The translations under genes were made by a program, and so were the position numbers. The notes under the pieces are model-generated. The model ran no database searches. It saw only the letters and a list, made by a program, of their open reading frames with translations, and was not told the DNA's origin. From a bacterium (lineage in GTDB: Bacteria; Desulfobacterota; Anaeroferrophillalia; Anaeroferrophillales; Tharpellaceae): 8,810 nt of DNA. The stretch's first letter is position 1. Each line of letters opens with the position of its first letter. The stretch spans positions 1 through 8,810 of the forward strand of contig JAOZKP010000116.1 in the NCBI GenBank assembly GCA_029935295.1. Direction: 5' to 3'. This document shows, piece after piece, positions 1-7,153 of the stretch.

Positions 1-3000
1 CTAATCACAACTTTCGGCATTAATTCCTGCGTAATACGTACCACCTTTTTTCTTGTCCGTATACAGAGCAAAACCGGCTAAGCCTTGAGAAGAGTTGACC
101 TCCACCCTGCCGGCCAGGGGAATGTTAGCACTGAACAGTGTCGACAAGAGATATTCTCCACTCCCGTATTTTGGAATAGTATAATTTTTGCTCCCCAACA
201 CAACTCCGGCCTTATTAACATATTGCAAAACAACCGAAGCAGCTTCTGCATGCGGGTTGCACACTAAAATTGTTGTATCCCAAATGTTATCCTGGGCAAT
301 ATGGGGGACAACCAGACATAATGACAAGTCAGAAACAAATGGAATGTCAGCCATTAACATAGGTATGTTGGTACTCCCGATAAAAGCCAACCCGGACAAC
401 AGTTTATGTGAATTAACATGTATCCAACCACTGCTATTTACTTGTGGCGCTGTTGGGAAAGCATCTTGACCATACGCCGGAATGTCCCTGTTTTCAGTTG
501 CCAACAGGTTACCAAATTTATCAAAAACTTTCACCTGAAACAAAACTTTATTATTATGGTCCACATTAGCCAAACCCAACCCTGTCCACATACCATTGCC
601 GGATCTGAAATAGGGCAAATAATAGTTGTAGGGCCCGGGTATGTACTCCACCGGGCAAACAAGATCACTGCCATTACAATCCTGATCTATACCGTCACCG
701 CAGATTTCGACTGCACCCGGATGAATACTATTATCGAAATCATTGCAATCACCCGCATTTTCGGAATAGCCGTCACCATCATTATCAATATCTTCCTGCC
801 CGGGAGGATTGAAAGCACCCCGGCGAAAAACCACCCCATAATCAGCATCTCTGACATACCAGGCCGGCTCACCAACCGGTGAAAGCCCATTTTTAGATAC
901 CGATTGCTGCATAAGTGAGTGACCTGTATAAGTTGCGTTATCGGGGACAGAATATATAATTGAACTGTCATCACCATTATATCCGGGAACCGACCATGAA
1001 CCTGCAACTTCGCCAACAACATCATGAGTGCCATTGATGAAATCGTAAGTTACAATGCTGGTTTTTCCGGTGACATTGTCAACCAGATCAAATACCATAG
1101 TATGGTCTCGAGTTTGACTGAGAGAAGGATAGCCTACATCATAGTTAGCATCAGGATATGGCTGAATAATGGGATAAATCATCCCAGATTGAATATCTAA
1201 GGTATAAATCCCCCAAACTCCTATCTTTTCCCCACTGCCAAACTCAAAGACGTTGAATGCATCATAAACCAGATAGCGGTTATCCAAGGTAAAATCCATG
1301 GAGTCGGCATAGAGAATGGTATTTAGGGATTCACCTTCAGTAGCCGGAGCATTAATTGAAAAAACATTTGTCTGTTGTCCCTCCGGTTTTCTTAAATCAA
1401 CAACAACGATTTGATTGGTAGGCTCCCCGGCGGCATCCAATAAGACAACCCCATAGACATTGCCATCCGGTGACATAGCAACTGAATGGATGGTTCCGGC
1501 AAGATCAAGACAAGATTCGCAGGTAGCAGGGTTGGTAAGTTGAAAACATGCGTCAGCAATCGAATCAACAAAAAACGCCCGGTTTCCGTCTCCAGTAACA
1601 GAAGGTCTGGCTTGAGCCAAATCATAACAGGAAACCGGGGTACCAACTACCGGGTCGCCGAGATTTTGTTCATATCGAGCCAGGAAATAAGCATCCTCCA
1701 TAGAATCGTAATAGACAAACAACGCAGAGTCATTGGCATTTACCGGCTTCGTCGGAACCGGGTCAGGGGTTGCGGTATTATCAAAAATCTCCACGGCATC
1801 GAAAGCCTCTTTAACCTTATTCACCTGAACTGAACTGGCACCAAAAATTTCCTCAGCAGAAGCAATGCAGGCCAGTCGCGCGTCAACAAACCGGGATTTC
1901 CGCACCAGATGGACTGTCTGAGCACGATAAAAAATCTTTGCTGCATCCTGTATCCCGATCGCGTTGTCAAGACCCTCTGCCAAAAGATAGAAGCAGTGTG
2001 CCACAATTGTCATATTGATATGCACCCCACCATTGTCATGTCCAACAAATTGCTCGAGCAGCGGATGGTTGTTAGAATAGAACTGGCTCATTTTGGCAGG
2101 GTAATAATAACCATCTGTAATCTCAATCGAAGAGGGATCTTTCAAACTGCGCTGAACCGGCTCTAACTTAGAGCTATGCAACCAGTCATTGGAACCGTAT
2201 GTTCGCGCCTCAACCATTTCTCCAAAAATATCGGAAAAAGATTCATTAAGTGCACCGGACTGACCTTGGTACTCCAGATTGCACGAATAAGTGGTTACAC
2301 CGTGAGTAAATTCATGGGCGACTACGTCAAGTGCTCCGGCATAAGGCTTAGCATCCCCAAAAAACAGAGCATTACTTTCGGAATTCCAGAAGGCGTTGTG
2401 AAAATCCTTTTTGACTCTGACAATCCCACTAATAGCTCCACCGTTACCGTCCAATGAAGAACGATTATGGCGTTCCTGAAAATAATCATAGGTCTCAGAT
2501 AAATTATGGGTCAGGCTAACTGCCTCGGGCAACCAGCCGGAGGTTGAAGATTGGGAAGATACAAGATAGGCTTTATCATCACGATTTTCCATATCATAAA
2601 TATTGATTACCCCCTGCGGATTAGATGCCTGGTCAAACATGGGCTTACTCTTGTCTGACATCTTGTAAACGTTACCTTCCTGCCAAAGAGTTAACTGCTG
2701 GTTATGACCAAACAGATCTGTTCCTGATCCGGCAACTACATTACTGCTGACCTGGTTATATGATGATAATATGGAGCCATTCAAAGCATCAACAATAACC
2801 AGCCAGTCGGCTTCAACTGAAAGGGAAAGCTCTACCTTCCAAGCCAAACGACAAGCTCGACTATCTTGAGCAAAAACAACCAATAGAGGATCATCGACTA
2901 CTGCGGAACTTCCACCGGCAACTGCTTTCAGAGCAACGGCAACCGCTGCTTCAGCACTCCAAACAGGTTCAGTTACAAGTTTTCGCGGAGTCGGTACGAA

Positions 3001-3663
3001 AGCACCATCCACCAACTCGACGTTGCCGGACTGATCCAGATGAACATTAAGTTCTGCTGACCAAACCGGAATACCTTTAAAAACTTGTTCATAACGCAGA
3101 TGACTGCGTTTCGAACGATCTTTTTTATACTTTTTCAATCTGAATTCTTCTTCAGGTTTTGCTATTTGCAGAAGACCACGTTTTGATCTTAAAAAACTTT
3201 TAGCGGTGGCTTCGTCTCTTTCCCGACCGGCAACCCCCATTCTTACCGCTTTTTCCAGGACTACACCCCTCTGTTTGTACTCTTTTTTGATTTTTATTTG
3301 TCGGGGTGTACCGATATGAGGTCTTATCGAGACGGCAAATTCTTCTGAAAACCGGTCTCTGAAATTATTTGCCCGGGTTTGACGCCGATTTCCCACAGAC
3401 AAATGTGACGCCGAAGAGTTGCGCTCTCTTAATTTTAAACCTGGAAGTAACTCTTTTAAACGTCTCTCAATTTTAAGAGCTCTAGCATCCGGTGGATGTT
3501 CATTTCCGTTAACATTAGGGACGGCAAAATTATTTTGTGGTACAGGAGAAAATTTTACGACATCAACTACATCAACTTGAGCATTGATGCTTGTAATTGA
3601 AAACAGTGTGATGATTATCAGAAGTGAGAAAACTGAAAGAATGGATTTGTACATGAATTTCAT
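1..3663 (-). CDS. Secreted M4 (thermolysin-like) zinc metallopeptidase, multidomain
   Basis: This 1220-residue protein is predicted to be exported and to cleave peptide bonds. A signal peptide covers about residues 1-28 (cut after SINA). An FTP propeptide domain (about 165-222) and a PepSY-like region (about 228-302) follow and probably inhibit and fold the enzyme. The M4 catalytic domain spans about 308-628. It has HEFTH with zinc ligands His450 and His454 and general base Glu451, the third zinc ligand Glu474 in NESFSD, Tyr465, and His548 in DNGGVHIN, so the active site is complete. A beta-propeller-like region with PD40-type strands (about 645-945) follows, then a MopE-type Cys/Asp metal-binding motif (about 957-1003) and two tandem all-beta repeats (about 1011-1215). 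The ATG at 3663 is chosen because a strong AAAGGAGG lies 7 bases upstream. An in-frame ATG at 3654 would sit too far from it. The stop is at bases 1-3, so the gene is complete. Typical M4 enzymes are about half this length. Substrate unknown. Confidence 0.95.
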   Translation of the reverse strand: MKFMYKSILSVFSLLIIITLFSITSINAQVDVVDVVKFSPVPQNNFAVPNVNGNEHPPDARALKIERRLKELLPGLKLRERNSSASHLSVGNRRQTRANNFRDRFSEEFAVSIRPHIGTPRQIKIKKEYKQRGVVLEKAVRMGVAGRERDEATAKSFLRSKRGLLQIAKPEEEFRLKKYKKDRSKRSHLRYEQVFKGIPVWSAELNVHLDQSGNVELVDGAFVPTPRKLVTEPVWSAEAAVAVALKAVAGGSSAVVDDPLLVVFAQDSRACRLAWKVELSLSVEADWLVIVDALNGSILSSYNQVSSNVVAGSGTDLFGHNQQLTLWQEGNVYKMSDKSKPMFDQASNPQGVINIYDMENRDDKAYLVSSQSSTSGWLPEAVSLTHNLSETYDYFQERHNRSSLDGNGGAISGIVRVKKDFHNAFWNSESNALFFGDAKPYAGALDVVAHEFTHGVTTYSCNLEYQGQSGALNESFSDIFGEMVEARTYGSNDWLHSSKLEPVQRSLKDPSSIEITDGYYYPAKMSQFYSNNHPLLEQFVGHDNGGVHINMTIVAHCFYLLAEGLDNAIGIQDAAKIFYRAQTVHLVRKSRFVDARLACIASAEEIFGASSVQVNKVKEAFDAVEIFDNTATPDPVPTKPVNANDSALFVYYDSMEDAYFLARYEQNLGDPVVGTPVSCYDLAQARPSVTGDGNRAFFVDSIADACFQLTNPATCESCLDLAGTIHSVAMSPDGNVYGVVLLDAAGEPTNQIVVVDLRKPEGQQTNVFSINAPATEGESLNTILYADSMDFTLDNRYLVYDAFNVFEFGSGEKIGVWGIYTLDIQSGMIYPIIQPYPDANYDVGYPSLSQTRDHTMVFDLVDNVTGKTSIVTYDFINGTHDVVGEVAGSWSVPGYNGDDSSIIYSVPDNATYTGHSLMQQSVSKNGLSPVGEPAWYVRDADYGVVFRRGAFNPPGQEDIDNDGDGYSENAGDCNDFDNSIHPGAVEICGDGIDQDCNGSDLVCPVEYIPGPYNYYLPYFRSGNGMWTGLGLANVDHNNKVLFQVKVFDKFGNLLATENRDIPAYGQDAFPTAPQVNSSGWIHVNSHKLLSGLAFIGSTNIPMLMADIPFVSDLSLCLVVPHIAQDNIWDTTILVCNPHAEAASVVLQYVNKAGVVLGSKNYTIPKYGSGEYLLSTLFSANIPLAGRVEVNSSQGLAGFALYTDKKKGGTYYAGINAESCD

Positions 3664-3670
3664 CAGACGC

Positions 3671-3678
3671 CCTCCTTT
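3671..3678 (-). promoter_or_regulatory. Strong ribosome binding site of the M4 peptidase gene
   Basis: The minus strand reads AAAGGAGG with GGAGG ending 7 bases before the ATG at 3663. It decides between that ATG and the second in-frame ATG nine bases further in. Confidence 0.85.
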
Positions 3679-3721
3679 GAAATGATATTGTCAGCCATAA
3701 ATTTCTAAATCACACATTACT

Positions 3722-3749
3722 GTTTTATGCAACATTTCACAGGTATCAA
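3722..3749 (-). promoter_or_regulatory. Possible sigma70-type promoter for the M4 peptidase gene
   Basis: In the 99-base gap between the two genes the minus strand has TTGATA (3749-3744, 5 of 6 to consensus), a 16-base spacer and TAAAAC (3727-3722, 4 of 6). It would give a 5' leader of roughly 50 bases. The match is modest and the region is AT-rich, so it may be chance. The same gap contains no clear terminator for the upstream gene. Confidence 0.3.
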
Positions 3750-3762
3750 ACCCGATCACACG

Positions 3763-5289
3763 TTAATCTGCTGGAATCGTGCAGCCCAAGGGTTCAATAT
3801 AGCAAGTCTTACCGTCTAGATCACCAACAGCGATAGAACCCCAAGTGGAGGAAAAGCGTTTGCGCTTATTACCGATATTTTCACATACAAATTCCTTTGC
3901 AGATTCAATTGACTCAAAATTTTTCCCCTTATAAAGACGTTTTTTCTGCAAATTTTTACGACTGATTCCTGCATACTTTTCCTGACAATACGGTTTAGGC
4001 TGTTTAAACATAGACACTGTCCCCACATGAATTCGGCCGGTTTTGTTATTTTTACCAAAGAGGTTAATCCACACAGCTATAGTATCATCTCCTTCCGAGT
4101 TAATCGCGGAGTTACCATCGGCATCTGCTGGAGAATCAGAATCTGCCAATTTATAAACAAATAATGCAATTTTTTCATCGTAATGATTCTTATCAACAAT
4201 TTTCCCTTCATAAGGTAGCTGAGAATGAACTTTTCCGACTAAATCAGGATCGTCTGTCAACTTATCTTCCACAATTTCATCGACAACAAAACCTTTTTCT
4301 TGCAGAATCGACTGAGCCGATTTTACACTTTTTTCTAAAACATTTGGGACAATCAGCAAAGAGTGAACATCCGGAATCTCCATATTGGAAACCTGACTCA
4401 TCGTCGGTGTTAAAGCCGCGACATAAGCAAGTTTTTTCTTAAAATACCCTTCATATCTGCCACCAGACTTAACCATACGCAGCGCCAGAATTGGATCCTG
4501 CATCGTCAGACAAGCATGAACATAAAGATAGTCGAGACCGAAATGAGCTCGATCTCTAATCCTTTTCATTGTCTGCAACATTCTCTGGTTAGGGAAATTG
4601 CTGGCTACAGGCAATTTATAAATGCCTTTTTCCTGCAAAGCAGTCAGGGCCATTGCTTTGATATTTCCATAATTTATCGGATATTTTTTATAATCTGAAA
4701 TCATCCCGGGTTCACCGTGGCTGACCCACACCAAAGCTCCGACCCGGGGATTAACAAGCACCTCATTTAATTTATCTTTTGTAGCATGAAGATCAATATT
4801 GATACTTCTATGTGCATATCCAGCCGCTTCAAGGGCCTGCCGGGCTTGCTTTACAATTTCTAAAGACCAGGCAATGGCCAAAGCTCCCGGGGGGATAGTC
4901 TCCCAACCCTCATACATATGACGGCTAAGCCACTCAAATAACCAAGCTTGCGCTGATGTAACATCACCAACCATTATCCAGGCTTGATTTTTATCTGGGT
5001 TTACTGGTGGGATATTGAGCTGAGGGTCCTGATAGAAGCCATTATGGCCCCAGAAATCACTGGCCACCTTAATTTCATCTGGTTGCTCCGATGAAGTTAC
5101 CCCTTCACCCGTAATCTGTTCTTTTTGGACTTGTGGGTCAACCTGTACAAACCCCTTACCAACATCACTGTCACTACCACCAACAACCCATTTCGCACCC
5201 ACATTTGACGGCATATTTAAACATAAACAAACCAAAAAAACCCAGCAACTCTTTCTCAAAAATATTTTCATCATAGACTGTTGGTTCAT
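3763..5289 (-). CDS. Exported protein with caspase/CHAT-like (clan CD) region and PASTA domain, function unknown
   Basis: A 508-residue protein I do not recognise as a named family. The ATG at 5289 is chosen because GGAGG sits 5 bases upstream; the longer frame would begin at a TTG at 5331 without such a site. Residues 6-32 look like a signal peptide (cut near NVGA/K). Residues about 100-300 resemble a clan CD cysteine peptidase fold: strand WIMVGD, then SINIDLHATKDKLNEVL, then ALVWVSHGEPG with His191, then YLYVHACLTM with Cys260, in the order of a caspase-type His-Cys dyad. Residues about 313-380 (from IVPNVLEKSVKSAQSILQEK) fit a PASTA domain. The tail (about 401-508) is unrecognised and has four Cys (435, 469, 496, 503) that may form disulfides outside the cytoplasm. 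It follows a DUF4410 gene after 91 bases. The PASTA call is fairly firm. The peptidase-like call is inference, and it could be an inactive relative. Confidence 0.85.
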   Translation of the reverse strand: MNQQSMMKIFLRKSCWVFLVCLCLNMPSNVGAKWVVGGSDSDVGKGFVQVDPQVQKEQITGEGVTSSEQPDEIKVASDFWGHNGFYQDPQLNIPPVNPDKNQAWIMVGDVTSAQAWLFEWLSRHMYEGWETIPPGALAIAWSLEIVKQARQALEAAGYAHRSINIDLHATKDKLNEVLVNPRVGALVWVSHGEPGMISDYKKYPINYGNIKAMALTALQEKGIYKLPVASNFPNQRMLQTMKRIRDRAHFGLDYLYVHACLTMQDPILALRMVKSGGRYEGYFKKKLAYVAALTPTMSQVSNMEIPDVHSLLIVPNVLEKSVKSAQSILQEKGFVVDEIVEDKLTDDPDLVGKVHSQLPYEGKIVDKNHYDEKIALFVYKLADSDSPADADGNSAINSEGDDTIAVWINLFGKNNKTGRIHVGTVSMFKQPKPYCQEKYAGISRKNLQKKRLYKGKNFESIESAKEFVCENIGNKRKRFSSTWGSIAVGDLDGKTCYIEPLGCTIPAD

Positions 5290-5294
5290 TTGTT

Positions 5295-5299
5295 CCTCC
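5295..5299 (-). promoter_or_regulatory. Ribosome binding site fixing the start of the PASTA-domain gene
   Basis: GGAGG on the minus strand lies 5 bases before the ATG at 5289. It favours this start over the upstream TTG at 5331 and over the two ATGs at 5274 and 5271, either of which would lack a well-spaced site. Confidence 0.75.
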
Positions 5300-5310
5300 G
5301 CAGACAAATC

Positions 5311-5332
5311 TTTGCAATCATATGAGTGCAAA
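5311..5332. repeat. 22-bp near-perfect palindrome in the leader of the PASTA-domain gene
   Basis: Arms TTTGCA and TGCAAA flank a perfect 8-bp core TCATATGA, with one non-matching base pair between each arm and the core, so 20 of 22 positions are symmetric. It begins 21 bases upstream of the ATG at 5289. It could be an operator for a dimeric regulator or an mRNA hairpin. The core includes TATGAT, which resembles a -10 box, but I see no matching -35. Confidence 0.6.
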
Positions 5333-5380
5333 ACCAGAAAAAAAGAAACGCTGCAAAGCTACAACAACTTTTTACGTCGC

Positions 5381-5875
5381 CTACTTCATAACCTCTTTTA
5401 ATTTCTTGATAACATTCCGATTCAGGGTCTGGGCACAGTAGGTACCGCCGCGGCTGGAGCCGGCGCCGTCTTCCCAGGTAGTCAGGGATTTGCCGTGACT
5501 ATCGAGCAGGTTATATTTCAGATCAAGCGAGGATGAACCCGCACCAAAACCAACGAAAGCCCGGGCGGCCCGGTTGCCGGCTTTGAACTTGGCAACATCT
5601 ATAATAAGCAAATGCCCTGAACCTTTAAAATCTTTCCGGTCCTTAATTAATTTTGCCTTAAACCCGGCTCTTTTCAGTTGTTTAATAATATCCCGATCCA
5701 TCCATTTACCAACCCGCTTCAGCTCTACCACTTGATCATGCGTCAGGTTACTGGTATCACCACGCAAAGACAGGACCGACATCTCGCCAGACAAACCGGC
5801 AGCAACACTTACACCGGCCACAGCAAAGGTAACAAACAGCAACAGAGCACAAAATAAAATTAGTTTCTTAGACAA
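5381..5875 (-). CDS. Exported DUF4410-family protein, function unknown
   Basis: A 164-residue protein. Residues 1-26 form a clear signal peptide (KK, a hydrophobic run, cut after SVAA), so it acts outside the cytoplasm, probably in the periplasm. The mature part resembles DUF4410, with the core GNRAARAFVGFGAGSSSLDL (about 100-119), the following strand ending in LLD, and SRGGTYCAQTLNRNVIKKL near the C-terminus. The mature protein has one cysteine, Cys147. No catalytic motif is visible. The start is a TTG at 5875 with GGAG 7 bases upstream; an ATG closer to the promoter is out of frame and yields only a six-residue peptide. It has its own near-consensus promoter, so it is probably transcribed separately from modABC. 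The gene downstream begins 91 bases after its stop and could be co-transcribed. The family's role is not established. Confidence 0.88.
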   Translation of the reverse strand: MSKKLILFCALLLFVTFAVAGVSVAAGLSGEMSVLSLRGDTSNLTHDQVVELKRVGKWMDRDIIKQLKRAGFKAKLIKDRKDFKGSGHLLIIDVAKFKAGNRAARAFVGFGAGSSSLDLKYNLLDSHGKSLTTWEDGAGSSRGGTYCAQTLNRNVIKKLKEVMK

Positions 5876-5942
5876 AGCAATTCTCCATAAAAATTAAAGG
5901 TTTAATATGATTTTTGGCGCTGTGTACGCTTAAGGAAGGGCA

Positions 5943-5971
5943 AAGATAGAGAGAATGCCATCTCTTGTCAA
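5943..5971 (-). promoter_or_regulatory. Sigma70-type promoter of the DUF4410 gene
   Basis: The minus strand has a perfect TTGACA -35 (5971-5966), a 17-base spacer and TATCTT as -10 (5948-5943, 4 of 6). Transcription would start near 5936, giving a leader of about 60 bases before the TTG start at 5875. The element lies in the gap after the modC stop. The spacer contains a weak AGAGA/TCTCT dyad. Confidence 0.65.
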
Positions 5972-5994
5972 CCTCAAACTGAAAAAGTAAATGT

Positions 5995-7152
5995 TTACTC
6001 CGGCCGACAGTAGATGTCGTCCGGCTGCCGGGGCAGACAGTGGACATGCTCGGCAGCGACCAAGATTTCAACCTGACTGCCGACATTAAGGTTCTGTTCT
6101 ACAACCCGACGATTAGAAGCAAACACCAGTAAACGCGCACCCCGATTCATTAATTCAATCAGAACTGTAGCTCCACTCTGAGGAAGGATCTGAGATATTC
6201 GATATCCCGAGATGATATTGTCAGTTGTCTGCGCCGATTCTGCGGCGACCGGATCATCAGATATGGAAGATATCGGCGACGCCGGGGCTGTTTCATCCAC
6301 AAAACTGAAATGTTCGGGCCGGATACAGACCCAAACATCTTGACTGGCAACTTGACAAGATGTTGACAAAAGCAGACTTCCCGCCACCTCGACCAGGGCT
6401 TGTCCAGCTTCTAAATGCTCTTGAATCCGGCCCGGCAGGATATTTCTGGTAGCGGTAAAATGAGCGACAAAACGCGAAACCGGACGGGCAAAAATCTCTT
6501 CCGGCGGCCCGGTCTGGATGACCCGTCCCTGATCGACAACCATAATCTGATCCCCCATAAAACGGGCTTCATTATGATCATGGGTGACGTAGAGCATCGT
6601 CACCCGATATTTTTTTTGGATCTTTTTCATGAGCATAACCAGTCGTTCACGACTGGCGGCATCAAGAGCGGAGAGCGGTTCATCGAGAAGCAGTATTTCC
6701 GGTCGTAAAACCATACAACGGGCGAGAGCGACACGCTGCTGCTGACCGCCGGAAAGTTCCGCCGGAAAACGGCTGAGCAGATGATCAATTTTGAGTTCCG
6801 CCGCCACAAGTTTAAGCCAGCGCTTCTGCTCCGTGGTCGGTGCCTGCCGAGATTTAAGACCAAAAAGAATATTTTCTGCAGCAGTCATATGCGGGAAAAG
6901 GGCATAATCCTGAAAGACAAAGCCGATCTTCCGGGCTTGCGGGGTAAGTTGACTTAAATCTTCTCCGCCAAAAATAATTTTCCCCGATTGATTTCCAATC
7001 AATCCCGCAACCACTTCCAGCAATTTACTCTTTCCGGCCCCGGAATTACCGAGAATTACCAGAACCTGACCGATCGGCACCTCGAAACTTATCTGTTCCA
7101 GGATTAAATTGCGTTCAATCGCAAGTGAAACATTTTCGAGGATCAAAGCCAT
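5995..7152 (-). CDS. modC: ABC transporter ATPase, molybdate/tungstate importer (ModC-type)
   Basis: This 385-residue cytoplasmic ATPase powers oxyanion import through the adjacent permease. Motifs in order: Walker A GNSGAGKS (35-42), Q-loop Gln81 in FVFQDYALFPHMT, ABC signature LSGGQQQR (133-140), Walker B ILLLDEP (153-159), and H-loop His191 in YVTHD. All are intact. The C-terminal part (about 232-385) is a regulatory TOBE/Mop-like region with VCIRPEHFSF (275-284) and a second beta segment from ISGYRISQILP onward. Between these lies a Ser/Ala/Asp-rich stretch (about 287-312) that looks like a flexible insert. The ATG lies one base after the modB stop, with GGGGAG about 10 bases upstream inside modB, which indicates translational coupling. 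The ATPase alone resembles sulfate and polyamine importers too; the modA and modB neighbours decide the call. Molybdate versus tungstate cannot be settled from sequence. Confidence 0.93.
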   Translation of the reverse strand: MALILENVSLAIERNLILEQISFEVPIGQVLVILGNSGAGKSKLLEVVAGLIGNQSGKIIFGGEDLSQLTPQARKIGFVFQDYALFPHMTAAENILFGLKSRQAPTTEQKRWLKLVAAELKIDHLLSRFPAELSGGQQQRVALARCMVLRPEILLLDEPLSALDAASRERLVMLMKKIQKKYRVTMLYVTHDHNEARFMGDQIMVVDQGRVIQTGPPEEIFARPVSRFVAHFTATRNILPGRIQEHLEAGQALVEVAGSLLLSTSCQVASQDVWVCIRPEHFSFVDETAPASPISSISDDPVAAESAQTTDNIISGYRISQILPQSGATVLIELMNRGARLLVFASNRRVVEQNLNVGSQVEILVAAEHVHCLPRQPDDIYCRPE

Positions 7153-7153
7153 C

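Noticed and set aside
687..1034. Open frame in a different register over the M4 gene
   Set aside because: It overlaps the well-supported peptidase frame completely and its product has no recognisable motif; a shadow frame.
3664..3762. Two copies of GTGTGAT and a TGTGA half-site in the gap before the M4 gene, suggesting a CRP-like operator
   Set aside because: No copy has a properly spaced TCACA partner, so there is no full site.
5336..5372. Possible intrinsic terminator after the DUF4410 gene: weak GUUGU/GCAGC stem followed by a T-run on the minus strand
   Set aside because: The stem is only five pairs with two G-U wobbles and the T-run starts a few bases after it; not convincing as a terminator.
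5949..5965. AGAGA/TCTCT dyad inside the spacer of the DUF4410 promoter as an operator
   Set aside because: Arms are only five bases and the centre is not symmetric; chance is likely.
5868..6086. Short minus-strand frame spanning the modC end and the DUF4410 start
   Set aside because: It overlaps modC out of frame and has no family resemblance; its last ATG lies just before the DUF4410 TTG and encodes only six residues.
6415..6708. Plus-strand open frame opposite modC
   Set aside because: Antisense to the Walker B and H-loop coding region of an intact ATPase gene, with no family resemblance or convincing start.
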